Shown here: piece after piece, positions 7,170-15,317 of the stretch | Layout: every line of letters starts with the position of its first letter | How positions within the stretch are numbered: position 1 is the stretch's first letter | Origin: Clostridiales bacterium | GTDB lineage: Bacteria > Bacillota > Clostridia > Christensenellales > CAG-138 | Reading direction: 5' to 3' | Length of the DNA: 49,932 bases | Assembly (NCBI GenBank): GCA_004554165.1 | Contig: SFNQ01000016.1 | Span: 1 to 49,932 of the forward strand | Notes under the pieces: model-generated | Told to the model about the DNA's origin: nothing | Seen by the model: only the letters and a program-made list of their open reading frames with translations | The model's database searches: none | Program-made: the position numbers and the translations under genes

Positions 7170-9002
7170 TTGAATCGGGAACAGTTAGAGGCCAAAGGGC
7201 TTAGTGACCTGCGCGAAATTGCAAAACTGCAGGGCGTGAAATCGGTGACAAAATACCGCAAGCCGGAGCTCATCAGCATCATTATGAACGGCGGCGTTGT
7301 GCCAAAACAGGACGAGGCCCCGCAGCAGACGCCGGAGCAGGAGCCGCGTGCCGAGGAACAGTCCGCGCAGACGCCCGCGCCTTCCCATGCGCCCGCCACG
7401 CAGGAAAGACCGGCGGAACCTGAACGCGAGGAGACGCACCGCCCGGCTTACACGCCGCGGCCGCAGGGCGGCTATCAGGCGCATCGTTCCTATTATGACA
7501 ACAGCAACGCCCGACCGCAGGGCGGCTACCAGCAGGGCTACCGCCAAAACGGCTACCAGCAGGGCTACCGTCAGAACGGTTATCAGCAGGGCTACCGCCA
7601 GAGCGGTTATCAGCAGGGCGGCTATCAGCAGAACAGTTATCAGCAGGGCGGCGGCTATCAGGGCGGCTACCAGCAGGGCTATCAGGGCGGCTACGCCGCG
7701 CAGCGCCAGGGCGGCTATGCGCCGGAGCCGGGATACGATGAGGAGCGCCGCATGCGCAACCGGCCCGAGGGCTATTACAATAAGGATTATGGCACGAGCA
7801 ATCCCGCTGTGCCGGAAATGCTCGAAACCGGCGAGTGTGGCGATGCCGAGGGCGTTCTGGAGGTGCTGCCGGACGGCTACGGCTTCCTCCGCTCGGACAA
7901 CTATCTGTCCGGACAGCGTGATGTGTATGTTTCCATCGCGCAGATTCGCCGCTTTGGGCTGCGCACCGGCGATCTTGTGACCGGAAAGACCCGCCCCTCC
8001 AAGGAGGGTGAGCGCTTCCTTGCGCTGCTGTACATCACGGCGGTCAACGGCGAGGACCCGGAGAAGCTCACGGAGCGCCGCCCCTTTGAGGAACTGGTGC
8101 CCATCTTCCCCAACGAGCGCTATACGCTGGAAACCAAAGGCCGCAGGAACAACCTGGCCATCCGGCTCATCGACCTGATCGCGCCCATCGGCAAGGGCCA
8201 GCGCGCCATGATTGTTTCTCAGCCCAAGGCCGGCAAGACGACGCTTCTCAAGAGCATCGCCAACGGCATTTCCGAGAATTACCCGGATTCGCACCTGATC
8301 GTGCTGCTCATCGACGAGCGGCCGGAGGAAGTGACCGACATGCAGCGCTCCATCAAGGGCGAGGTGCTCTACTCCACCTTTGACGAGCTGCCGGAGCACC
8401 ATACCCGCGTGGCGGAGATGGTGCTGGAGCGCGCAATGCGCCTTGTGGAGCATGGCAAGGACGTGGTCATCCTCATGGACAGCCTGACCCGCCTTGCCCG
8501 CGCCTACAATCTGACCATTCCGCCCACGGGCCGTACGCTTTCCGGCGGTATGGACCCGGGCGCGCTGCATAAGCCAAAGCGCTTTTTCGGCGCCGCGCGC
8601 AACATCGAAAACGGCGGCAGCCTGACCGTGATCGCCACCGCCCTGTCCGAAACCGGCAGCCGCATGGACGATATGGTTTACGAGGAGTTCAAGGGGACGG
8701 GAAATATGGAGATCCATCTGGATCGCCGCCTGTCGGAAAAGCGGATTTTCCCGGCAATCGACATCTATAAATCCGGAACGCGGCGCGACGATCTGCTGCT
8801 CTCTCCGGAGGAGCTGGAGGGCGCGCGCACCATTCGCCGCGTACTGGCGGGCGGAAATCCGCTGGAGGTCACCGAGCAGCTCATCGGCATGCTGGACAAA
8901 ACCACCACGAACGAGGATTTCCTCCAGCGGCTCAAGGAGTGGGTCAGCATTTATGAAAAGGACGGCTATACCATGTCCGCCCAGAACCGCTTTGGAAAAT
9001 AG
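7170..9002 (+). CDS. rho: Transcription termination factor Rho with a Q/G/Y-rich insertion
   Basis: This is the hexameric RNA helicase that terminates transcription. Domains in order are: Rho_N helix (about 1-45), an acidic Pro/Gln linker (about 46-96), a Q/G/Y/N-rich low-complexity block (about 97-189), the cold-shock-like RNA-binding domain (about 220-300), and the RecA-like motor with P-loop SQPKAGKTT (about 350-358), Walker B VVILMDSLTRLARAYN, and an intact Q-loop and R-loop region. The start is taken as TTG at 7170, because AGAGGAG lies 8 bp upstream and the Rho_N motif NREQLEAKGLSDLREIAK begins there; the upstream ATG at 7107 has no such site. The length is 610 residues, against about 420-430 for ordinary Rho, with the excess all in the linker and low-complexity block. 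Confidence 0.96.
   Translation: MNREQLEAKGLSDLREIAKLQGVKSVTKYRKPELISIIMNGGVVPKQDEAPQQTPEQEPRAEEQSAQTPAPSHAPATQERPAEPEREETHRPAYTPRPQGGYQAHRSYYDNSNARPQGGYQQGYRQNGYQQGYRQNGYQQGYRQSGYQQGGYQQNSYQQGGGYQGGYQQGYQGGYAAQRQGGYAPEPGYDEERRMRNRPEGYYNKDYGTSNPAVPEMLETGECGDAEGVLEVLPDGYGFLRSDNYLSGQRDVYVSIAQIRRFGLRTGDLVTGKTRPSKEGERFLALLYITAVNGEDPEKLTERRPFEELVPIFPNERYTLETKGRRNNLAIRLIDLIAPIGKGQRAMIVSQPKAGKTTLLKSIANGISENYPDSHLIVLLIDERPEEVTDMQRSIKGEVLYSTFDELPEHHTRVAEMVLERAMRLVEHGKDVVILMDSLTRLARAYNLTIPPTGRTLSGGMDPGALHKPKRFFGAARNIENGGSLTVIATALSETGSRMDDMVYEEFKGTGNMEIHLDRRLSEKRIFPAIDIYKSGTRRDDLLLSPEELEGARTIRRVLAGGNPLEVTEQLIGMLDKTTTNEDFLQRLKEWVSIYEKDGYTMSAQNRFGK
7458..7736 (+). repeat. Tandem Q/G/Y-rich coding repeat inside rho
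   Basis: This stretch encodes 93 residues, of which 18 are tyrosine and most others are Gln, Gly, Arg or Asn. The repeating unit is close to QQGYRQNGY, present in about three near-identical copies (roughly 7524-7610), followed by degenerate QQGGY / QGGY units. Codons vary between copies, so the protein repeat is better conserved than the DNA. The composition resembles prion-like, condensate-forming regions of RNA-binding proteins. Confidence 0.85.
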
Positions 9003-9034
9003 CGAAAAATCCGCCGGATTCTTCCGAAAAAGGC

Positions 9035-9063
9035 TTGCTTTTTCCGGCGCGGCTGTATATAAT
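9035..9063 (+). promoter_or_regulatory. Sigma-A type promoter of rpmE
   Basis: TTGCTT (9035-9040), a 17-bp spacer and a perfect TATAAT (9058-9063) between the rho stop and rpmE. It gives the ribosomal protein gene its own transcript in addition to any read-through from rho. Confidence 0.7.
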
Positions 9064-9097
9064 AGCCGATGGTAGTGTTTTTGAAGGAGTGAAAGCC

Positions 9098-9295
9098 ATG
9101 AAGAAGGACATCCATCCGAAGTACGGCAAAGCCACCGTACGCTGCGCCTGCGGCGAGACCTTCACCACGGGTTCCACCCGCGGCGAGCTCTCCGTTGAAA
9201 TTTGCAGCAAGTGCCATCCGTTCTACACCGGCCGTCAGAAGCTGGTGGACAGCGGCGGACGGGTCGATCGTTTCAAAAAGCGTTACGGCATGTAA
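9098..9295 (+). CDS. rpmE: 50S ribosomal protein L31
   Basis: A 65-residue L31 protein beginning MKKDIHPKYG and ending GGRVDRFKKRYGM. It carries the zinc-binding cysteines C16, C18, C36 and C39 (RCACGE and EICSKCHPF), so it is the zinc-containing RpmE form rather than the zinc-free paralogue. The start at 9098 is preceded by AAGGAG. The rho-rpmE order is conserved across Firmicutes. A strong intrinsic terminator follows directly. Confidence 0.97.
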   Translation: MKKDIHPKYGKATVRCACGETFTTGSTRGELSVEICSKCHPFYTGRQKLVDSGGRVDRFKKRYGM

Positions 9296-9304
9296 CGGTC
9301 ATCA

Positions 9305-9330
9305 AACCTTCCCTTCGGGGAGGGTTTTTT
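9305..9330 (+). terminator. Intrinsic terminator after rpmE
   Basis: Stem AACCTTCCC, TTCG loop, GGGAGGGTT (one G-T wobble), followed by further Ts to 9330. It sits 10 bp after the rpmE stop. Confidence 0.9.
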
Positions 9331-9331
9331 G

Positions 9332-9360
9332 TTGCCCCAAAATACGGGGCGTGCTATAAT
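9332..9360 (+). promoter_or_regulatory. Promoter of the DUF1385-prmC-prfA operon
   Basis: TTGCCC (9332-9337), a 17-bp spacer and a perfect TATAAT (9355-9360), immediately after the rpmE terminator. From here genes run in one direction with short gaps or overlaps to 24435, so this promoter may feed a very long transcript. Confidence 0.65.
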
Positions 9361-9394
9361 AAATAGATTACATTTTTTAAAGGAGAATCAGGAA

Positions 9395-10546
9395 ATGAAG
9401 CGTTGCTCGGTTGGTGGTCAGGCGGTGCTGGAGGGCGTGATGATGAAGACGCCCGCAGGCGGCGTCGCGCTGGCCGTGCGCAGGAGTGACGGCAGCATCG
9501 TCAGGGAGTTTCGCCATGAAAGCACCCGCGCAAAAAAGGGAACGGCGCTGGGCCTGCCCGTGGTGCGGGGCGTGGTGGCGTTTGTGGAGTCCATCGCGGG
9601 CGGCATGCGCGTTACGACCCGCTCCGCAGAACTGTTTGGCGAGGATGCGGAGGAGAAACCGAGCCGGTTTGAACTCTGGCTCTCCAAAAAGTTTGGAAAA
9701 TCCGTTATGGATATTGCGATGGGCATTGCGGTGGTGCTTGCGGTGGTGCTTGCGGTGGGCCTGTTCGTGTTCCTGCCCTCGTTTATCACGCAGCTCATCC
9801 CCTGGCCGCAGGAAACGCCCGCCATCTGGAAATCCCTTGCGGAAGGCCTGGTGCGGCTCGGCATCTTTCTTGCGTACATCACCTGCATCGGCCTGATGAA
9901 GGATATCGGCCGTCTTTATATGTATCATGGCGCGGAGCACAAGGTGATCGCCTGCTATGAGCACGAGGCGGAGATGACGCCGGAGAATGCCATGCGCTAC
10001 CCGCGGCTGCACCCGCGCTGCGGCACGAACTATCTGTTCCTTGTCATGGCAATTTCCATCCTGTTTTTTGCAATGCTGCCCTACAGCGAGAACTTCCTGC
10101 TGCGGTTTTTGACACGGCTCGTTTTTCTGCCGCTGGTGGCGGGCATCTCCTATGAGGTGCTGAAGGCTGCGGCCGCCAGCGATGGCTGGCTGGCCCGCGC
10201 GGTGCGCGCGCCGGGGCTTGCGCTGCAATATCTCACCACCCGGGAGCCGGAAAAGGAGATGCTGGAGGTGGCGCTGGCGGCGTTCCATCTGGCAATGAAC
10301 CCGCCGGAGGAGGATCTTATCGTGGATACGGCGGCGCTGGAAAGCAGCAGGGCCGGCGAGGCCCCGGCGGACGGAACTGCGGCACCGCCGGAGGAAAGCA
10401 AATCCTGCGCAAAAGCGGCGGACGGAACCGCTTCAGGGGAGGCGGAGGGAGCGCAGCCCGGCGCGGCGGACGCATCCGAACCCTGCGGCGCCGGCACGGA
10501 GAAGGCGGAGCCGCCGGCAGGGGAAGCGCCCGCCGGCAGGTCATGA
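9395..10546 (+). CDS. DUF1385 family membrane protein
   Basis: A 383-residue protein opening with the family hallmark CSVGGQAVLEGVMMKTP, then membrane segments at about residues 109-133, 155-175 and 210-250, and the conserved YMYHGAEHKVIACYEHE and HPRCGTNYLF motifs. The His/Cys-containing motifs suggest metal binding, but the family function is not established. The start at 9395 has AAGGAG upstream; the longer frame from 9329 begins inside the promoter. The last 110 or so residues form an Ala/Glu/Pro-rich tail not typical of the family. The gene lies between rpmE and prmC, as often in Clostridia, and overlaps prmC by 4 bp. Confidence 0.9.
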   Translation: MKRCSVGGQAVLEGVMMKTPAGGVALAVRRSDGSIVREFRHESTRAKKGTALGLPVVRGVVAFVESIAGGMRVTTRSAELFGEDAEEKPSRFELWLSKKFGKSVMDIAMGIAVVLAVVLAVGLFVFLPSFITQLIPWPQETPAIWKSLAEGLVRLGIFLAYITCIGLMKDIGRLYMYHGAEHKVIACYEHEAEMTPENAMRYPRLHPRCGTNYLFLVMAISILFFAMLPYSENFLLRFLTRLVFLPLVAGISYEVLKAAAASDGWLARAVRAPGLALQYLTTREPEKEMLEVALAAFHLAMNPPEEDLIVDTAALESSRAGEAPADGTAAPPEESKSCAKAADGTASGEAEGAQPGAADASEPCGAGTEKAEPPAGEAPAGRS

Positions 10547-11364
10547 CCGTCGCCGCGCTGACCCGCTGGCTGGCAGAGCGGCTTGCGCCCGCCGCGGGCG
10601 AGGACGCCCGCTTTGAGGCCCGGCTCATGGCGGCGGAGGCGCTGGACGTGAGGCCGAACGAACTCCCGGGCCTGCGGGACGAGGCGGCGCCTGCAGCCGC
10701 CCGGGAACGCGCGGAGGAGATGCTCCGCCGCAGGCTGCTGGGCGAACCGCTGCAATACATCCTCGGGGAATGGGAATTCATGGGTCTGCCCTTTCTCGTG
10801 GGGCCGGAGGCGCTGATTCCGCGGCCCGATACGGAGATTCTCTGCGAGCGGGCCCTCCTGCTTGCAAAGGCGCGGGGCTACCGCACGGCGCTGGATCTCT
10901 GCTGCGGCACGGGCTGCATCGGGGTCTCCCTTGCCAGGCGCGGCGGGCTTGCCGTGACCTGCGCGGACCTGAGCGCCGGCTGCGCGGCGCTCACACGCCG
11001 CAATGCGGAGAAAAACGGCGTTGCATTGGCGGCGATCTGCTGCGGCGACCTGTTTGCGCCGCTGCGGGGCCAACGTTTCGACCTGATTTGCTGCAATCCG
11101 CCCTACCTTTCGGACGGCGATATGGCCCAGCTGCAACGGGAGCTGACCTTTGAACCCGCGCTGGCGCTGCATGGCGGCGCGGACGGGCTGGCCTTTTATC
11201 GAAGGATCGCCGCGGAATACGCCGCGCACCTGAACCCGGGCGGCGCGTTGCTGCTGGAAATCGGGAGTACGCAGGCGGAGCAGGCGCAGGCGCTGTTCCG
11301 AAAGACACAACTGTTTTATGATTACGCGGGAAATCCCCGCGTGGTTCTTGTGGAGGAGACATGA
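10543..11364 (+). CDS. prmC: Peptide chain release factor N5-glutamine methyltransferase
   Basis: A 273-residue SAM-dependent methyltransferase that methylates the glutamine of the GGQ motif in release factors. It has an N-terminal helical domain (about 1-75), then EPLQYILGEWEFMGLPF, the SAM-binding loop LDLCCGTGCIGVSLA (about 110-124) and the catalytic CCNPPYLS motif (about 183-190). It overlaps both its neighbours by 4 bp (ATGA). Its substrate PrfA is encoded two genes downstream; only the CapA-like gene separates them. Confidence 0.95.
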   Translation: MTVAALTRWLAERLAPAAGEDARFEARLMAAEALDVRPNELPGLRDEAAPAAARERAEEMLRRRLLGEPLQYILGEWEFMGLPFLVGPEALIPRPDTEILCERALLLAKARGYRTALDLCCGTGCIGVSLARRGGLAVTCADLSAGCAALTRRNAEKNGVALAAICCGDLFAPLRGQRFDLICCNPPYLSDGDMAQLQRELTFEPALALHGGADGLAFYRRIAAEYAAHLNPGGALLLEIGSTQAEQAQALFRKTQLFYDYAGNPRVVLVEET

Positions 11365-12728
11365 AACGCAGGCAAGGCCAAAAAACCATCGGAATCATCG
11401 CGCTGATCATGGCGCTGGGCTGCGGCGCGTTGGGCTGCGCCGGGGTTCGGACTGTGGCGGAGGGCGCGAGCCCGGCGGCCCCGGTCGCCCCGTCCGCACA
11501 GCCCGCTGCGGCGAGCATGCCCCAGATGCTCACCCTCGCCACGGCTACGCCGGCGCCGGAGGAAGCCGCGGCAACGCCCGGCCCCACGGCGACGCCCGCG
11601 CCGCAGAAGGCCAGCGCAACCATTGGCGCGGTGGGCGATATCATGGTCATGCCCAGCCAGCTTGCTGGCGCGTATATCGAGGAGACGGGCGGCTATGACT
11701 TTATGCGCAGCTTCACGGGCGTACAGAAGATGTTTTCGTCCATTGATCTGATGTGCGGCAACCTGGAGGGCGCGATTGCGGGCGCGGAGATCGGCTATTC
11801 CAACGGCAGAACGGACGCGGAGGGGCGCATCAAATTCAACGCGCCGGACGAGTTCGCCTACAATCTCCGGCAGGCGGGCTTTGACTGCCTGACCACCGCC
11901 AACAATCACGCGGGCGACTGCGATGCAAGCGGCGTAGTGAACACGATTCGCACGCTCCGGGCGGCGGGTCTGCTGCAAACCGGAACCTTTGAGACGCTGG
12001 CCGACAGGGAGACGCCGCTGGTGGTGGAGCGAAACGGCATCAAAATCGGCGTTCTGGCCACGACGACAGTGATCAATGGCTCCTCAAACATGAGCCGGGC
12101 GGAGAAAAACGAAATGTTCTCGCGCATGCAGAACTTCGAGCAGATCGAGGCGGAAATTGCGGCAAGCAGGGCTGCGGGCGCGGAGTTTATCGTCATGTTT
12201 GCGCACTGGGACGAGGAATATGAAACCCGCCCCTCAGGCTCCACAAGGAAGTATGCGGACCAGCTCCTTGCGGCGGGCGTGGACGCGATCATCGGCGCGC
12301 ATCCGCACGTGGTGCAGCCCTTCGAGTATCGGACGGTAACCCGCGCGGACGGCTCGGAGTACACGGGGCTTGTGGCCTATTCGCTGGGCAATTTCCTTGC
12401 GAACATGTCGGGCGAATGCAGCTACGGCATGCTCCTGCAGCTCACGGTGGAGCGGGACGGCCAGGGAAGGGTTGCATTGGCGGAGGCTGCCTATATGCCC
12501 ACGCTGTGCTTTTCCGAGGAGCTCCCCGATCCCACGGAAGAGAAGCCGAACCGAACGAGAACCGTACACCAGCTGGTGCCCGCCCTTGCGGACACCACAG
12601 GGATCGTTTCCCATGACACGCTGGATGAAAAGGAGCAGGCGCTTGTAAAAAAGGCGCGGGAATATGTACTGAAGGTTTGCGGCACGGAGATTGTGCCTGT
12701 AATGGAGGACGCATGCTGGATAAATTGA
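11361..12728 (+). CDS. CapA/PgsA-like metallophosphatase family protein
   Basis: A 455-residue exported protein. An N-terminal hydrophobic segment (about 8-27) ends in a cysteine-containing ALGCAG stretch that may be a lipoprotein site, followed by a Pro/Ala/Thr-rich linker (about 35-85). The CapA fold follows, with IGAVGDIMVM, CGNLEGAIAG, LTTANNHAGDC, VMFAHWDEEYE and GAHPHVVQPFE, which carry the predicted metal ligands. CapA/PgsA proteins are linked to poly-gamma-glutamate capsule formation, but most family members are uncharacterised and no pgsB/pgsC genes are nearby. The gene is tightly packed between prmC and prfA, which is not the Bacillus order. Confidence 0.88.
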   Translation: MKRRQGQKTIGIIALIMALGCGALGCAGVRTVAEGASPAAPVAPSAQPAAASMPQMLTLATATPAPEEAAATPGPTATPAPQKASATIGAVGDIMVMPSQLAGAYIEETGGYDFMRSFTGVQKMFSSIDLMCGNLEGAIAGAEIGYSNGRTDAEGRIKFNAPDEFAYNLRQAGFDCLTTANNHAGDCDASGVVNTIRTLRAAGLLQTGTFETLADRETPLVVERNGIKIGVLATTTVINGSSNMSRAEKNEMFSRMQNFEQIEAEIAASRAAGAEFIVMFAHWDEEYETRPSGSTRKYADQLLAAGVDAIIGAHPHVVQPFEYRTVTRADGSEYTGLVAYSLGNFLANMSGECSYGMLLQLTVERDGQGRVALAEAAYMPTLCFSEELPDPTEEKPNRTRTVHQLVPALADTTGIVSHDTLDEKEQALVKKAREYVLKVCGTEIVPVMEDACWIN

Positions 12729-13786
12729 GACAACTTTGCGGCCGCTACGAGCAGCTTTCCGAGCGGATCGCCGATCCTGCGGTGATGGCGGATCGCGACG
12801 CATGGCGCGAGCTGGTGAAGGAGCACGCGGCGCTCGAAGAGATCGTGACCGCTTTCCGGGCTCACGAGGGGACGCTTGCCGCATTGTCCGACTGCCACGG
12901 CATGCTTTCCGAGCAGCTGGACGCCGAGATGAAGGAGCTGGTGCATGCGGAGCTGCAGGAGCTGGAGGCGCGAAGCGCGGCGGAGGAGGAGGGGCTGCGG
13001 GCGCTGCTGCTGCCCAAGGACCCCAACGACGAGCGGGACGTGATTCTTGAGATCCGTGCGGGCACGGGCGGAGACGAAGCGGCGCTGTTCGGCGCGGATC
13101 TTCTGCGCATGTACCTGAGATACGCCGAGCGCAACGGCTACCGGGTGGAGTATATCGAAAACAATCTGACCGATATGGGCGGCGTAAAGGAGGTCGTACT
13201 GTCGCTGGGCGGCAGGCGCGGCGCCTACAGCCGCTTAAAATTTGAGAGTGGCGTCCACCGCGTCCAGCGCGTGCCGGAGACGGAGTCCCAGGGCCGCATT
13301 CATACCAGCGCGGCCACCGTCGCCGTGTTGCCGGAGGTGGACGACGTGCAGGTGGAACTGCGGGACAGCGACCTGCGCATCGACACCTACCGCTCCAGCG
13401 GCGCGGGCGGCCAGCACGTCAACAAGACGGAATCCGCCATTCGCATCACGCATCTGCCCACCGGTATCGTCGTACAATGTCAGGACGAGAAATCCCAGCT
13501 CAAGAACAAGGAGCAGGCGCTGCGCGTGCTCAAAAGCCGCCTGTTTGAGTTTTACCAGTCCCAGCAGGACGCGGCGATGGCCTCCCGGCGCAAAAGCCTT
13601 GTGGGCTCCGGCGACCGGAGCGAGCGCATCCGCACCTATAATTTTCCGCAGAGCCGCGTGACCGACCACCGCATCGGCCTGACGCTCTATAAGCTCGAAC
13701 AGTTCCTCGACGGGGACATGGATGAGATGATCGACGCGCTCATCGTGGCGGAGCGCGCAGCAAAACTGTCGGACGGGGAAGCGTAA
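12713..13786 (+). CDS. prfA: Peptide chain release factor 1
   Basis: A 357-residue class-I release factor that reads UAA and UAG. The catalytic motif SSGAGGQHVNKTESAIR contains GGQ (about residues 230-232). The RHTS..P type pocket of other RF1s is seen as the VPETESQGRIHTSAATVAVLP region, and the C-terminal KSLVGSGDRSERIRTYNFPQ is typical of RF1. The start at 12713 follows TGGAGGAC and lies 16 bp inside the upstream CapA-like gene, implying coupling. The protein is the target of PrmC encoded upstream. Confidence 0.97.
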   Translation: MLDKLRQLCGRYEQLSERIADPAVMADRDAWRELVKEHAALEEIVTAFRAHEGTLAALSDCHGMLSEQLDAEMKELVHAELQELEARSAAEEEGLRALLLPKDPNDERDVILEIRAGTGGDEAALFGADLLRMYLRYAERNGYRVEYIENNLTDMGGVKEVVLSLGGRRGAYSRLKFESGVHRVQRVPETESQGRIHTSAATVAVLPEVDDVQVELRDSDLRIDTYRSSGAGGQHVNKTESAIRITHLPTGIVVQCQDEKSQLKNKEQALRVLKSRLFEFYQSQQDAAMASRRKSLVGSGDRSERIRTYNFPQSRVTDHRIGLTLYKLEQFLDGDMDEMIDALIVAERAAKLSDGEA

Positions 13787-13790
13787 GAAA

Positions 13791-14831
13791 ATGGTTACGG
13801 AGGTCATCAACACCGAACGCCAGCCGGAGGCCGGTACGCGGCAGGGGGCGAAGCTGCTGCGGGAGGGCGCGCTTGTGGCCTTTCCCACGGAGACGGTCTA
13901 CGGCCTTGGCGCCAACGGGCTGGACGAGGCGGCGGTTCGCTCCATCTTTGCGGCCAAGGGACGCCCGTCGGACAATCCGCTGATTCTCCATGTGAGCCGC
14001 AAGAGCGACGTGCAGCCCCTCTGGGATACCGTGCCGCGCCGGGCGCGCCAGCTCATGGACGCCTTCTGGCCCGGCCCGCTGACGCTGATCTGCCGCCGCT
14101 CGGCGATTGTGCCGGATGCGGTGACGGGAGGGCTGGACACGGTGGCGGTGCGTATGCCCGCCAACAGGACCGCGCACATGCTGATTCAGAAGGCGGGCGT
14201 GCCGGTGGCCGCGCCCTCGGCCAACCTTTCCGGCAGGCCCAGCCCTACCACCGCGGCCCATGTGCTGGAGGACATGGACGGCCGGATTCCGCTGATCCTG
14301 GACGGCGGCCCCTGCAGATATGGCGTGGAGTCCACGGTGCTCTCCCTCTGCGGCGCGCCCACCATCCTGCGGCCGGGAGCGATTACGCTGGAGATGCTCT
14401 CCGCAGTCGTGGGAGAGGTGCAGGTTGCAAAGAGCATTCTTGCACCGCTGGGTCAGGGGGAGACGGCGGCCTCTCCCGGTATGAAGTACAAACACTATGC
14501 GCCAAAGGCAGAGGTGGTGGTCATTACCGGAGAAACGCAAAAAATCGCAAAAAAAGTTTGTGAAATGTACAATTTGGCTGAAATGCAGGGAAAAAATGTT
14601 GAAATTGCAGCCACAATACAAACAAAAGGGTTTTACAAAGGAAAAAAGTGTGTTATACTGGGTGACAGAAACCATCCCGAGACGCTATGTGCAACACTTT
14701 TTTCCTCTCTTCGCAATATCGATGAGCGTGCGGATTTGATCCTCGCCGAGGGGATTCCAACGGATCACGCGGGACTGGCCTATATGAACCGGCTTCTCCG
14801 CGCGGCAGGATTTCAACTGATTGAGGCTTAA
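13791..14831 (+). CDS. L-threonylcarbamoyladenylate synthase (Sua5 type)
   Basis: A 346-residue enzyme that makes threonylcarbamoyl-AMP for the t6A modification of tRNAs. The YrdC domain (about 15-205) shows GALVAFPTETVYGLGANG, KGRPSDNPLILH and APSANLSGRPSPT. A Sua5 C-terminal domain (about 225-345) begins SPGMKYKHYAPKAEV. This makes it the two-domain Sua5 form (ywlC in Bacillus) rather than short TsaC. It starts 4 bp after the prfA stop. Its position between prfA and rpiB matches the Bacillus ywl region. A lower-GC patch around 14500-14680 lies in the linker and C-domain. Confidence 0.94.
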   Translation: MVTEVINTERQPEAGTRQGAKLLREGALVAFPTETVYGLGANGLDEAAVRSIFAAKGRPSDNPLILHVSRKSDVQPLWDTVPRRARQLMDAFWPGPLTLICRRSAIVPDAVTGGLDTVAVRMPANRTAHMLIQKAGVPVAAPSANLSGRPSPTTAAHVLEDMDGRIPLILDGGPCRYGVESTVLSLCGAPTILRPGAITLEMLSAVVGEVQVAKSILAPLGQGETAASPGMKYKHYAPKAEVVVITGETQKIAKKVCEMYNLAEMQGKNVEIAATIQTKGFYKGKKCVILGDRNHPETLCATLFSSLRNIDERADLILAEGIPTDHAGLAYMNRLLRAAGFQLIEA

Positions 14832-14855
14832 CATGATAAAGGAGATCGAGAAAGA

Positions 14856-15317
14856 GTGAGAATTGCAGTTGCATGTGATCACGGCGGCTTTGCGCTCAAG
14901 CAGGCCATCGTGCGGTTTCTGGAATCTTCGGGCAACAGCGTGAAGGACTTTGGCTGCTACTCCGAGGAAAGCGCCGACTATGCGGACTTTGCCTTCCCCG
15001 CGGCGGAAGCCGTTGCGGACGGCCAGTGCGACCGGGGGGTCCTTATTTGCACCACCGGCATCGGCGTTTCCATCTGCGCCAACAAGGTGCGCGGGATTCG
15101 CTGCGCGCTCTGCACCTCCGAGTTTCAGGCGGAGATGACGCGGCGGCACAACGACGCCAACGTGCTGGCGCTGGGCGCAAGGACTGTCTCGGAACAGGAA
15201 GCGGAGCGGATCGTGGCGGTCTGGCTCAAAACCTCCTTTGAAGGCGGACGTCATGCGCGCAGGATCGACAAGATTGCGGCCTACGAAAACAAACAGGAGG
15301 TAAATGCAAATGTCTAA
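14856..15317 (+). CDS. rpiB: Ribose-5-phosphate isomerase B
   Basis: A 153-residue RpiB/LacAB-family isomerase interconverting ribose-5-phosphate and ribulose-5-phosphate. It opens with RIAVACDHGGFALKQ. It contains the active-site region GVLICTTGIGVSICANKV, whose Cys acts as catalytic base in the family, and the C-terminal NVLALGARTVSE. The start is GTG at 14856, with AAAGGAGA upstream. It overlaps upp by 8 bp. The same gene (ywlF) sits just upstream of glyA-upp in B. subtilis. Confidence 0.94.
   Translation: MRIAVACDHGGFALKQAIVRFLESSGNSVKDFGCYSEESADYADFAFPAAEAVADGQCDRGVLICTTGIGVSICANKVRGIRCALCTSEFQAEMTRRHNDANVLALGARTVSEQEAERIVAVWLKTSFEGGRHARRIDKIAAYENKQEVNANV

Noticed and set aside
7500..7700. 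Short direct DNA repeats that could be read as a CRISPR or VNTR array.
   Set aside because: The repeats are in frame, encode the Q/G/Y unit, vary at codon third positions and have no unique spacers.
7185..8717. A 510-codon minus-strand ORF across rho.
   Set aside because: Its Ala/Leu/Val-repeat composition is the mirror of the Q/G/Y repeat in rho, and it has no domain or ribosome site.
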